From a virus, in IMG/VR virus record IMGVR_UViG_3300047480_000598, positions 98,336 to 162,335 of that record: DNA of 64,000 nt. One strand, given 5' to 3'. A model generated the notes under the pieces. The model did not search any database and had not been told where the DNA came from. It saw nothing but the letters and a program-made list of their open reading frames with translations. The translations under genes and the position numbers were made by a program. Positions 8,217-15,462 of this stretch are shown piece by piece. Positions within the stretch are counted from its first letter, which is position 1. Each line of letters starts with the position of its first letter.

Positions 8217-8613
8217 CGGACATTAATTGATCAAATTCAGCTTTTAGTTCTTCTAAAGCATCTTCAAGATCCATAACGCGATCTTCTAAATCTTCGTCTC
8301 CACTTTCTGAATCAAATTCAGTGTCAGAGTCGTCAGCAAAGTCGTCAGAAGCATCACCTTCTTCATCTTCACCTTCTTCATCTTCCTCTTCTTCGCCTTC
8401 TTCCTCTTCACCGCCGAAAGGGTTAGATGAATCGTCTTCTGACTCTTCTTCCTCTTCTTCAGCTTCGTTTAGATCGAAGTCTTCTGCTAATAATTCTTCA
8501 TAAATTTCACGCGATTTCGCAACTACGATATTGTGAAATATTTCCTTTGCTGCTTCTTGGTCTTCGTTAATTAAGGCCTCAAGCATTGCTTCAAATTGAG
8601 CACGGTCAGTCAT
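8128..8613 (-). CDS. Acidic prohead core protein (gp67-like), N-terminal part
   Basis: A 161-residue protein, extremely Glu/Asp-rich (runs of EEEEGEEEE type at residues about 50-90), opening MTDRAQFEAMLEALINEDQE with IFHNIVVAKSREIYEELL. It occupies the place of T4 gene 67 between portal and protease. In T4, gp67 is an essential acidic core protein whose fragments stay in the head after gp21 cleavage. A VMDLEDALEELKAEF helix (about residues 120-135) precedes the end. The last three residues (CRR) come after the suspected frameshift; with one base fewer the chain would run on for about 140 further residues, giving about 298 in total. A late promoter box lies 110 nt upstream. Confidence 0.8.
   Translation of the reverse strand: MTDRAQFEAMLEALINEDQEAAKEIFHNIVVAKSREIYEELLAEDFDLNEAEEEEEESEDDSSNPFGGEEEEGEEEEDEEGEDEEGDASDDFADDSDTEFDSESGDEDLEDRVMDLEDALEELKAEFDQLMSGESEEPEHSEMDFGGEEDDMGGDEFGCRR
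8140..8145 (-). other. Apparent +1 frameshift site in prohead core gene
   Basis: On the minus strand the sequence is GAA TTT GGG TGC in the acidic frame. Dropping one base from the TTTGGG run restores GAA TTT GGT GCA GAC GAT, joining the two halves into a protein like those of related phages. The site is a double homopolymer, so a sequencing or assembly indel is the first suspicion; programmed shifting is the alternative. Confidence 0.6.
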
Positions 8614-8725
8614 AATTTTTTTCTCCTGTGAATAATTACAAGGCTGTAGTATTATTTACAATTAATTTATAAAAATAGGATAATATCGCCTAAAAATAGA
8701 CGATTTTAATCTCATGTAGGATTAT
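8614..8725. other. 112-bp gene-free leader of prohead core gene
   Basis: Between the small gene and the core gene. It is very AT-rich and holds only the late promoter box at its right end and a GGAG-type ribosome site before ATG 8613. No open frame or hairpin of note is seen. It would form a leader of about 100 nt on the late transcript. Confidence 0.5.
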
Positions 8726-8730
8726 TTATA
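8723..8730 (-). promoter_or_regulatory. T4-type late promoter TATAAATA
   Basis: An exact match to the T4 late promoter consensus TATAAATA on the minus strand, 110 nt upstream of the prohead core gene. It also contains the TAA stop of the small gene at 8726-8965. It would drive core protein, gp21, gp22 and gp23. Confidence 0.6.
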
Positions 8731-8965
8731 TCTGAGGAGGTGGTTGTGTCTTATACATACTTTGTATAAACGATAGCTCACCCTCTTGTTCGATAATGTG
8801 CGCTTCGCTAGATTTTCTAAGTTCGTTTAACTGTTTTAATGTTAATCGTGTTTTTCTAGTGTCATTGCGGTGCAGGGTAGTAGCATCTCGGTTAGAATCA
8901 TATCTAAAATCGTTTGCTACACGTCTAGTATCCGGATCAATATAAAACAATTCTCTTAATATCAT
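8726..8965 (-). CDS. Conserved small protein between portal and core genes
   Basis: A 79-residue protein opening MILRELFYIDPDTRRVANDF, followed by a charged helical region (TLKQLNELRKSSEAHIIEQE) and a Pro-rich end (QPPPQI). Small proteins starting '(M)xLRELFY' occupy this same place in cyanophage genomes as I recall them; no function is known. It follows gp20 by 8 nt in the same direction, so it is made with the portal. A head-assembly role is a guess from position only. Confidence 0.7.
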   Translation of the reverse strand: MILRELFYIDPDTRRVANDFRYDSNRDATTLHRNDTRKTRLTLKQLNELRKSSEAHIIEQEGELSFIQSMYKTQPPPQI

Positions 8966-8973
8966 AATCTTAT

Positions 8974-10719
8974 TTATACCGTAGGCGGTGTTGCAGGAGC
9001 TGTTGTACTTGCAGGAGGTGCTGTTTCGGCTCCTGTAGCTCCTGCGTCTTCTTCAGATGGGATATCGTCTGGGCCTGTTAAATCTCCCATTGCGCCTAAA
9101 TCTCCTTCGATTCCTGCTGCCGATAGCCCTGCAGATCTTAATTCACCTGCAGAATCTGTAATAGTTGGTTGTCCTTTACCGTTTTCTTCTCCCCATAGAC
9201 GTTCGTTTTCTGCAACTTCTTCGTCTGTTAGTCCAAGGAATCTCTTTAATGCAAAGCGTTTACTCATAAAAGGCACGCCAGTAATAGTAGTAAATGTTCC
9301 TATTCTTTCCGAATCTAGTTGACTTTGTCGTGTACTTGCAAAATTTAAAGGAGGATTAAACTTTAATTCAAATAGGTTTGCATCGATATTCACACCTCTT
9401 GAATACATATACATCTTAAATTCTTCATCAAATACTGCGGTTACAAGTGCTTGTAGTCGTTCACAATACTTGTTAAATCGTAATTCTTGAATATATGCTG
9501 TACCTACACGACCGTCATTATAAGATGCTTGAGAATCGTCTGCTCCTGTTGGTAAGTAAGAGCTAGGAATACGTAAACCACGAAATAATTTGTTTGTAAA
9601 GTATTTTAAATCGTCAATTTCTCCTAAGTTAGTACCGCCTGGAAGTGTATCTACCTTCGATCCTCTACCATCTGCTGTTTGGGGGAAGAAGTAATCTTCG
9701 TTGATTGATAGTGGGTTGTATGCACTATCGATAACATTCTGTCCTCCACCACTCTGACTCGGAATACGACGTTGATGTATTTCATTTTTAATTCTTTCAA
9801 CATAACTCATTGCCATGTGTCCAGGCATGTTACCTACATCGATATAAAAAATTCTACGTTCAGGAGCACGTTGTATACGATAAATTAGAATTGCATCTTC
9901 TAATAACTCCTTTTGCTTGTAAACTTTAAAAATATTTTCAAGTAAGCTATTACCAAATGGGAAATTATTATCTAGACCTTCTGATAAAGAAATGTGTACA
10001 ATATGTTCAGCATCGATCGCATGTTCAGTTTCAGATGATCCAAACCTTGTTCCCATTGAACTTTGCGGATAAGGTCCTGAAGATCCTCTACTTTGACCAC
10101 CTTGACCTAAATAACTTGCTCCGGTAACAATGCTACCGTTAACATTTTGAGGATTAATGTTTGGAGTAATTTGTGTAGCTACTAAATTCATAAAATTTGG
10201 TGCTAAATCTTTAATTACATACTGTTCAGGTGCTTTACCGTCGCTTTCGTTGACAATAATTTTTGTTACTTTAGTTGGATCAATGTAATTCCACTTCTGT
10301 GTTTCGGGATCTCTAATAAAGAATGCATCTCCATATTTAAATGTATTGCGCATGATTCTAAAGATACGAACATCAAATTTTTGAAGTTTGCACCATTGTT
10401 GTAAGTACTCAGCAAGGATTCTAACTTCCGAATTAGTCGCTTTATGTCGCCACTGTACTCCAAACGGCGTCTTACCGTCCTTTAATTTTTGTGTGCAAAA
10501 TTCTGCTAGAATGTCTAGTGCTGCATTAACTTCGGGATCGCTATCCATTACTTCGTATTGTTGATATCTTTCAATACGATTTGGATTTCCGGTATAAACA
10601 TCGGGCAAATAACTTGAATAGTTTGTTTGTGCTGGTCCTGGCTTTGCTGTGTTAGTTCCTGATATAGGACTTAACTCAGTTGAAGTTGGTACTGGTGTAA
10701 AATATTTTTTCCAAGACAT
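8974..10719 (-). CDS. gp20: Portal vertex protein gp20
   Basis: A 581-residue homologue of T4 gp20, the dodecameric ring at the special capsid vertex through which DNA enters and to which the neck attaches. Family landmarks are visible: RIERYQQYEVMDSDPEVNAA (about residues 47-66), GDAFFIRD, then LLEDAILIYRIQRAPERRIF, YIDVGNMPG and the YFFPQTADGRGSKVDTLPGG region. These are strongly conserved in the g20 marker of marine myoviruses. Length is close to the family norm (about 520-580). The C-terminal 60 residues are Pro/Ala/Thr-rich and low in complexity. ATG 10719 has an AAGGAAAC-type ribosome site. Confidence 0.96.
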   Translation of the reverse strand: MSWKKYFTPVPTSTELSPISGTNTAKPGPAQTNYSSYLPDVYTGNPNRIERYQQYEVMDSDPEVNAALDILAEFCTQKLKDGKTPFGVQWRHKATNSEVRILAEYLQQWCKLQKFDVRIFRIMRNTFKYGDAFFIRDPETQKWNYIDPTKVTKIIVNESDGKAPEQYVIKDLAPNFMNLVATQITPNINPQNVNGSIVTGASYLGQGGQSRGSSGPYPQSSMGTRFGSSETEHAIDAEHIVHISLSEGLDNNFPFGNSLLENIFKVYKQKELLEDAILIYRIQRAPERRIFYIDVGNMPGHMAMSYVERIKNEIHQRRIPSQSGGGQNVIDSAYNPLSINEDYFFPQTADGRGSKVDTLPGGTNLGEIDDLKYFTNKLFRGLRIPSSYLPTGADDSQASYNDGRVGTAYIQELRFNKYCERLQALVTAVFDEEFKMYMYSRGVNIDANLFELKFNPPLNFASTRQSQLDSERIGTFTTITGVPFMSKRFALKRFLGLTDEEVAENERLWGEENGKGQPTITDSAGELRSAGLSAAGIEGDLGAMGDLTGPDDIPSEEDAGATGAETAPPASTTAPATPPTV

Positions 10720-10729
10720 TTATGTTTCC

Positions 10730-13066
10730 TTAAATTCTGCTGCCCGACATTCCGTTCGTAATAGCTTTTGTTTGTCTGCTGACACCATCTACTACTCGAT
10801 CAGTATGTGATATTAATTCTTTTATTGACATATTTAACTTTACAAGCTCATCTTTAACATCAGTCATGGTGGTTTTATCAACCGATTGTACTGTTGTTTG
10901 ATCAGATTGTTGCTGTTCTGGTTTCTTCAACGGTTCTTCTGTTGTAGTTGTTGTTTTTGTATTAGTTTTTTCTTTTGGTGGTTCTTTTAATTCTGAAGAC
11001 AAAGTCGATTGCCAAGATTTAAGGGCATTACCCATTCCCGGCATATTTTTTAATGGATCAAAAGTTTTTTGATTCATTGTAGCATCTATCATTTTTTGCT
11101 TCATACCCAATGCAGCATTGATTTCATTATCTTTTTTAGTCGTAGCAGGTGAACCATTAAATCCTGTAACACCCATATCTTTTAATGTTGTGTTTAAATC
11201 TTTTGATGCAATATCGGATAAACCTTTTGCAGCTTTTGATATTGTTTCAGGAGAATATGCGTGTTGAAATACTCCGTCTGGTCCAGTCATTCCTCGTTGC
11301 AAAGTTCTTAAAAACTCTGATATACGAGCACCTTGAGGAGAATCTTCGGCAAATTCAGTTAGTGTTTGATTGTTTGTGTACCATTTTTCGCCATTTGAAT
11401 CTGTACGTGTTGAAAATAAATTAGCAATATCTTTTAATTGCTGTTCAGTTATTACAGCTTCTTTACCATGTAACTCAACTAATTCCCCATCTGGATCAAA
11501 TTCTTCAAAAACTTTACCTGTTGCACCTAATGTTCCAGTTCGTCGTTTCTTTGTTGTTACCGGAATTGATGTTGCTTCTTTAGCTGCATTTTTAAGTGAT
11601 TCCTTTCCTGTGTCGACCATATCGCCGATCTTTTTAATAGTACCTTCAGGTGTTGCCATTTCTTTTAGGAAGTTATTAAATTTTGGTAACGAATCTTTAA
11701 CCGAATTTCCTAATTCATCGTTTAATTTTTTAAATCCATCGGATGTTGTAGCAGCTATAACTTTACCAAGATTATCTAAAGAGTTAATAGATCTTGAAGC
11801 TGCTGCACCTAAATCTGCTTCTCCGGATGGTAGTTCACCTTTATCTCGACTAATACCGGCTGCTCTCATTTCTTCAATTGCTGCTCGAGCTTGTTCCGGA
11901 GTAGTACCTTCTCCCATTTCTTTTTGTTTTGCAGCAACCGCTTTTTCTAATCCTAATTCTTGCTGGAAGACCTTTGCTGCGGTCCCTCCAAATATCTGTC
12001 CTTCTGTCGATACAATGCCTGTTAAGAAACTTTTATCTCTCATTCGTTCAACAATTGCTGCTTGTGCATCAATTTTTGATTTTTCCATTGTAGCTTCGTC
12101 GCCTGTTTCGATAGATTCGGCTACTTTTCTTAATTGTTCCGCTGCTTGTCCGTATGATGTAACTAATTCGACATCCTCTTTTGACCTCGGGCCACCTGTT
12201 GCATAAATTCCTACTACTCTTTTTGCAGATTCTGACATGCCAACTGTTGTCTTTTCAAGATTTTCTGCAAACTTTTCGCCTTTTAGCATAATCATTGCTT
12301 GTATATCAGGGCGACTTTGTTCTTTCTTTAGCTCTTCTTCTTCTTGTTTTCTACTTTTGCCTGTAACTTGTGCAGCTAAATCGATCTCAGTAGCTAGATA
12401 AACTGCGGCTGCCGCTGCTTCTTCTCTAGACTTTTTATCTGTTATATCTAATCCCCGGCGATTCATTGCACTAATTTGTGTAATTTCGGCCAGTTCTCTT
12501 GAACTCATACCGGCAGCTTTTAAATCTCTAGCAACATCGGACTCAGCTACATCACTTAACATAGTAGTAAATGCTTTAGCAGACTTGTCCATGCCACCGC
12601 CTAGGCCTGCAAGATCTTGTGAACTCTGTGCAACAATTTCAGCAAACTCTTCCATAGTTAAATGACCATGCATTACTGCTTGATTAAAGTCACCTAGGTT
12701 ACCGTTCATAGTAATACCATATTGTGCAGTTTGTTTCATGGTATTATTAACTTGTAATACTACTCCACCTAATGTAGTAAGGGCATCGCCTGCAATATTT
12801 CCAACAGTTCCTCCAAATTTTGTTAAAACAAAGTCGGCAGCTTTGATAGCGTCGGCTGTAGTTGCTGTACCTGTGGATATTTTATTGAATACTGCAAACA
12901 TACTATCGGCTGCTGTATTCAATTTAGAACCAAAGTCGGATAGCATAGGACTTCCGCCTGTCGGAGGAGGGCTAGATGGAGGTCTTGGTCTATTGCCAGT
13001 TAGTCGATTATTTTCTTCTAACGCTGCTGCTAACCGTTGAAAATCGGAACTTGTTGGATCACTCAT
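10730..13066 (-). CDS. Probable tail tape-measure protein
   Basis: A 778-residue, mostly helical protein. The N-terminus is Pro-rich (RPRPPSSPPPTGG). A middle helical region includes LGDFNQAVMHGHLTMEEFAE and AGMSSRELAEITQISAMNRR, and the C-terminal tail contains a Thr/Lys stretch. Composition (Ala, Lys, Glu, Gly, long amphipathic helices) and length fit a tape measure; at about 0.15 nm per residue it would span about 115 nm. It lies beside the gp26-like gene, which looks like a frameshifting tail chaperone, the usual neighbour of tape-measure genes. T4's counterpart gp29 is shorter (590). I cannot show homology to gp29 directly, so the role is inferred from context. Confidence 0.6.
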   Translation of the reverse strand: MSDPTSSDFQRLAAALEENNRLTGNRPRPPSSPPPTGGSPMLSDFGSKLNTAADSMFAVFNKISTGTATTADAIKAADFVLTKFGGTVGNIAGDALTTLGGVVLQVNNTMKQTAQYGITMNGNLGDFNQAVMHGHLTMEEFAEIVAQSSQDLAGLGGGMDKSAKAFTTMLSDVAESDVARDLKAAGMSSRELAEITQISAMNRRGLDITDKKSREEAAAAAVYLATEIDLAAQVTGKSRKQEEEELKKEQSRPDIQAMIMLKGEKFAENLEKTTVGMSESAKRVVGIYATGGPRSKEDVELVTSYGQAAEQLRKVAESIETGDEATMEKSKIDAQAAIVERMRDKSFLTGIVSTEGQIFGGTAAKVFQQELGLEKAVAAKQKEMGEGTTPEQARAAIEEMRAAGISRDKGELPSGEADLGAAASRSINSLDNLGKVIAATTSDGFKKLNDELGNSVKDSLPKFNNFLKEMATPEGTIKKIGDMVDTGKESLKNAAKEATSIPVTTKKRRTGTLGATGKVFEEFDPDGELVELHGKEAVITEQQLKDIANLFSTRTDSNGEKWYTNNQTLTEFAEDSPQGARISEFLRTLQRGMTGPDGVFQHAYSPETISKAAKGLSDIASKDLNTTLKDMGVTGFNGSPATTKKDNEINAALGMKQKMIDATMNQKTFDPLKNMPGMGNALKSWQSTLSSELKEPPKEKTNTKTTTTTEEPLKKPEQQQSDQTTVQSVDKTTMTDVKDELVKLNMSIKELISHTDRVVDGVSRQTKAITNGMSGSRI

Positions 13067-13082
13067 AAGAAAAATCTCAAAA

Positions 13083-13094
13083 ATATACGTATAT
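13083..13094. repeat. 12-bp palindrome ATATACGTATAT, copy 1
   Basis: A perfect palindrome in the 62-bp space between the leftward tape-measure gene (13066) and the rightward gp26-like gene (13129). It overlaps the late promoter TATAAATA. An identical copy is at 19,794-19,805 in the other divergent region, so it may be an operator. Confidence 0.6.
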
Positions 13095-13099
13095 AAATA
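13092..13099 (+). promoter_or_regulatory. T4-type late promoter TATAAATA
   Basis: An exact plus-strand TATAAATA, 37 nt upstream of ATG 13129. Transcription would start near 13106, inside the upstream-most possible start codon at 13102, which helps choose 13129 as the real start. Confidence 0.7.
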
Positions 13100-13128
13100 C
13101 GATGTATTATATTTATCCGGAGTTTAGT

Positions 13129-13956
13129 ATGGTTAATAACCCGTTACAGCAATTTTTTAGACAGCCAAAAATTTTTATCAGCTTACCTTCGTTAGGAGTT
13201 TACAATAATCCCGGAGTTATTCAAGGTGATGTATCAAGTTTGCCTGTTTACGGAATGACAGGTATGGACGAGATATTAATGAAGACTCCGGACGCATTAA
13301 TGACAGGAGATAGTACTGTTAAAGTAATTGAAAGTTGTTGTCCTGCAATTAAAGACGGATGGGATGTTTCTACATTAGATGTTAATTTAATTTTAATTGC
13401 TATCAGAATTGCAACATACGGTGATAGCTTAGAAGTCACGCACACATGCACACATTGCGAAACGGAAAACAATTACGATATTAAATTAACTGCATTGATT
13501 GATCATTATAATACTTTTAAATATGATAATCGATTAGTATTAAAAGATCTATCGATATCTGTTAAACCATTAAATTACAAGCAATCTACTGCATTTTCTC
13601 TAAAGAACTTTGAGTTACAACAAAAAGTTTCTCAGATTCAAACAATTAGCGACACATTAGAAAGAAATGCATTAGTAGCAGCACTATTTCAAGATTTAAG
13701 TGTACTTCAAAAAGAATTATTTAAAGAAAGTATTGAATCTATTCACATAGGTACAATGGAAGTTACTGAACAAGAATATATTAATGAATGGTTGAATAAT
13801 TGTGATCAATCTTATTACGAAAGTATTAAGAAGCACATTAATTTAACTAAAGATTCTATACAGATACCGCCGTTTACAGTAAATTGCGGAGAGTGCAGTA
13901 AGGAAAATTACATCACTATAGACTTAGATCAATCAAATTTTTTCGGAAAAGCCTAA
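13129..13956 (+). CDS. gp26-like baseplate hub / tail assembly chaperone
   Basis: A 275-residue protein. I chose ATG 13129 (MVNNPLQQFFRQPKIFISLP) because GGAG lies 7 nt before it, while ATG 13102 would fall at or before the transcription start of the late promoter. It contains IKDGWDVSTLDVNLILIAIR and two Cys pairs, CTHC (about residue 106) and CGEC (about 258), probably binding zinc. This matches the T4 gp26 (T4 baseplate, PF12322-type) family as seen in marine myoviruses. The 3' end carries a U UUU UUC slippery heptamer, and the -1 frame runs on for 77 codons, the pattern of G/GT-type tail chaperones. The short form ends SNFFGKA. Confidence 0.7.
   Translation: MVNNPLQQFFRQPKIFISLPSLGVYNNPGVIQGDVSSLPVYGMTGMDEILMKTPDALMTGDSTVKVIESCCPAIKDGWDVSTLDVNLILIAIRIATYGDSLEVTHTCTHCETENNYDIKLTALIDHYNTFKYDNRLVLKDLSISVKPLNYKQSTAFSLKNFELQQKVSQIQTISDTLERNALVAALFQDLSVLQKELFKESIESIHIGTMEVTEQEYINEWLNNCDQSYYESIKKHINLTKDSIQIPPFTVNCGECSKENYITIDLDQSNFFGKA
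13938..13944 (+). promoter_or_regulatory. Candidate -1 ribosomal frameshift site T TTT TTC
   Basis: In the gp26-like reading frame the codons are AAT TTT TTC GGA. The heptamer U UUU UUC fits X XXY YYZ, so both tRNAs can re-pair after slipping back one base. It lies 10 nt before the zero-frame stop (13954-13956). The -1 frame is then open from 13944 to 14177. Confidence 0.6.
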
Positions 13957-14177
13957 TTGGTAAGTCTGTTGAAGATATCGAGCAGAAGCTAATTAGGCTA
14001 GATACTGAAATAAAAGAGTTTAAAGAAGAGCTATTTAGAATCAGTTGGCATATGAGGGGAGGTCTTTCTATGAATGATCTCTTATTTTATTACTCACACG
14101 ATGATAGAGTCATGCTTTATAACATCATTAAAGAAAACATTGACTTAACTAAGAATGCTCGTATGCCGTTTCTTTAA
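13944..14177 (+). CDS. C-terminal extension of gp26-like protein made by -1 frameshift
   Basis: A 77-codon open frame, beginning RKSLIGKSVEDIEQ after the slip, with a heptad-like helix (KLIRLDTEIKEFKEELFRIS), then WHMRGGLSMNDLLFYYSHDD and IIKENIDLTKNARMPFL before the stop. There is no ATG, GTG or TTG in frame from 13944 until ATG 14052, yet the sequence reads like protein throughout, which argues for entry by frameshifting; the fused product would be 349 residues. The alternative is a 35-residue protein from ATG 14070, which has a strong GGGGAGG site 7 nt upstream. The stop overlaps by 4 nt the end of the convergent gene on the minus strand. Confidence 0.65.
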   Translation, partial: RKSLIGKSVEDIEQKLIRLDTEIKEFKEELFRISWHMRGGLSMNDLLFYYSHDDRVMLYNIIKENIDLTKNARMPFL

Positions 14178-14896
14178 CGTTTCCACCCAATATTAAACTT
14201 ATTTGGATCTCCTGATGTTGAAGGAGTAGACTGAAGATATGTATAAGATCCAACATCGTGAGCTGTATCAGTAGGAGTAGTTGATGCGCCTTGTCCTGGA
14301 GGAGGTGTAGAAGCAGATGTAGGAGGTATAATCTTATCTAATGTTTTTTCTTTTGCTTTTTCTATATAAGGATTAGCTGCACGCAATGCTCCTAATATTC
14401 CTCCACCTACATATTTTTCATATAAAGGTCCTGACTTATTAAGTAATGGAAATTTTTCTGAAAATGCAACACCTGTTAGCCAATTACTAATAATTTTTGT
14501 CACTTCTTCTGAATTAACCCATAACATAAACTTTGCTTGACCAATAGTAGAAAGTACTTCACTAAGATAACTCGCAACAGGACTATAATCTTTAAATTTA
14601 AGTATTCCAAATGCAATTTTATCGATAAGTTTATTTCCGATAATAATCGCTGCAACTTCTGCAGAGCATTTAGCTAATTCATTTGCTTGTATTTGATTAA
14701 CTTTTTCTGCTGTATATCCCGGTTGTTTTTGATTATACGCATCATTTGCTGCTTTCATATTTCTCCATGCTTCTACTATAGGTTGTCCTATATTAAATGC
14801 CTTAAATATTCCCCATACAGCAGATCCTAACCAACCAAGTCCTAACTTTTCATTAAGAGATTCATCTTTTTCAGAGAGTATTTCACTAATTTTCAT
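14174..14896 (-). CDS. Protein of unknown function, MKISEIL-type
   Basis: A 240-residue protein, if started at ATG 14896 (MKISEILSEKDESLNEKLGL), which has GGA about 8 nt upstream; a TTG four codons earlier is less likely. There is a hydrophobic stretch at about residues 18-40 (GLGWLGSAVWGIFKAFNIGQ) and another (KCSAEVAAIIIGNKLIDKIA) that could associate with membrane. The C-terminal 50 residues are Pro/Thr/Ser/Gly-rich and disordered. I do not recognise a family. A late-promoter box lies 28 nt before the start, so it is probably made late, perhaps as a virion or internal protein. Confidence 0.65.
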   Translation of the reverse strand: MKISEILSEKDESLNEKLGLGWLGSAVWGIFKAFNIGQPIVEAWRNMKAANDAYNQKQPGYTAEKVNQIQANELAKCSAEVAAIIIGNKLIDKIAFGILKFKDYSPVASYLSEVLSTIGQAKFMLWVNSEEVTKIISNWLTGVAFSEKFPLLNKSGPLYEKYVGGGILGALRAANPYIEKAKEKTLDKIIPPTSASTPPPGQGASTTPTDTAHDVGSYTYLQSTPSTSGDPNKFNIGWKR

Positions 14897-14916
14897 TTTT
14901 ATTTCCAATTATCTGA

Positions 14917-14924
14917 TATTTATT
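14917..14924 (-). promoter_or_regulatory. T4-type late promoter AATAAATA
   Basis: Minus-strand AATAAATA, 28 nt from box start to ATG 14896. The spacing matches the plus-strand boxes at 19,816, 25,459 and 44,987 (27-28 nt). Confidence 0.6.
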
Positions 14925-14933
14925 AACGTTTCA

Positions 14934-14958
14934 AGATGAACAGAGTTCATCTGTTTTT
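14934..14958 (+). terminator. Possible plus-strand terminator hairpin
   Basis: Perfect 8-bp stem AGATGAAC/GTTCATCT with a 3-nt loop followed by GTTTTT on the plus strand. No plus-strand gene ends just upstream, but transcripts running past 14,177 from the gp26-like gene would meet it. On the minus strand no U run follows. Confidence 0.45.
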
Positions 14959-15124
14959 CGCTTACGCTCAAACATTTTTCTTCTTAAGATATTTAAGGGC
15001 GAAATGAAATGAAGCACTTGATTGATATTATCTAGATAAAGCGGTCATACATCGCCCTTTGCAGGGCGAAAAAAATAAACTGGACATTATCTGAGTATCA
15101 CAGTCATACAACGTTAGGACTACT

Positions 15125-15175
15125 ATGTTACATAAAGATAGCATATTCATTAAACATGTCATCTTTATGTAACAT
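15125..15175. repeat. 15-bp perfect inverted repeat
   Basis: Arms ATGTTACATAAAGAT (15125-15139) and ATCTTTATGTAACAT (15161-15175), with partial pairing continuing inward around GCAT/ATGT. It is the strongest single hairpin in the gene-free region. It lacks a U run, so it is not an intrinsic terminator in either direction. It could be an RNase III site, a replication-related structure or part of a larger RNA fold. Confidence 0.7.
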
Positions 15176-15462
15176 TTCGCAGGCGGTCATCCGGTACCTG
15201 CTCATCCCGTCTTCATTACGACGGCGGCTTACAAACATACGTTATCATGCTTGCAAACGCGAGGGTTTTCTCCTCTCTTTTAGCCTTTATTTTTCTAGAT
15301 AGTTTAAATCGGTTTTGTGAAGGCACATCCGATCGTCGTCCTGTTAAGGATAGTAAACTAAATCTCTGCTACAACCCAGAAATCCCTCCTTGCGACATCA
15401 CCAAGGGTAAGGGCACCTAAATATCTTGCCGGTGCGAGCTTTATTTGTAGTTTGTTTGCCTA

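Larger units (their letters stand above)
14925..15462. ncRNA. Non-coding region with dense inverted repeats (possible structured RNA)
   Basis: About 540 bp with no credible gene and visibly higher G+C than its surroundings. I see several foldable elements. A 7-bp stem TCGCCCT/AGGGCGA with a GCAA loop on the minus strand lies at 15052-15069, and a second AGGGCGA copy at 14996-15002 could compete for the same partner. A 31-nt imperfect direct repeat occurs at 15024-15054 and 15083-15113 (59-nt period, about 22 of 31 identical). A 15-bp perfect hairpin lies at 15125-15175. A probable three-way junction is closed by TAGTTTA/TAAACTA (15300-15306/15354-15360), with inner hairpins at 15308-15333 and 15339-15350. 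It does not fit tRNA, tmRNA, RNase P or CRISPR. It follows the gp55-gp46 operon and its GIY-YIG gene. Confidence 0.5.

Noticed and set aside
8321-8503. A plus-strand frame of almost pure Ser and Pro
   Set aside because: It is the reverse strand of the GAA/GAG-rich acidic run of the prohead core gene.
8971-8978. TATAAATA on the minus strand as a late promoter for the small gene at 8726-8965
   Set aside because: Transcription would begin at about the start codon, leaving no leader; the box is made by the gp20 stop region and is probably a chance match.
11370-12206. A 278-codon open frame on the plus strand opposite the tape-measure gene
   Set aside because: It lies wholly inside a clearly coding minus-strand gene, has Ser/Pro/Ala-rich composition expected from the reverse of Gly/Ala/Glu codons, and has no ribosome site or promoter of its own.
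13102-13128. Upstream ATG 13102 as start of the gp26-like gene
   Set aside because: It has no ribosome site and lies at or before the transcription start expected from the late box at 13092-13099; ATG 13129 has GGAG at good spacing.
15308-15360. Group I intron core beside the GIY-YIG gene
   Set aside because: I cannot find convincing P3/P7 elements or a split host gene on either side; the fold is noted only as a junction-like structure.
14925-15462. tRNA, tmRNA, RNase P RNA or CRISPR array in the gene-free region
   Set aside because: No T-loop GTTCRANYC with matching acceptor stem, no tmRNA or RNase P core sequences, and repeats are only two imperfect copies without regular spacers.
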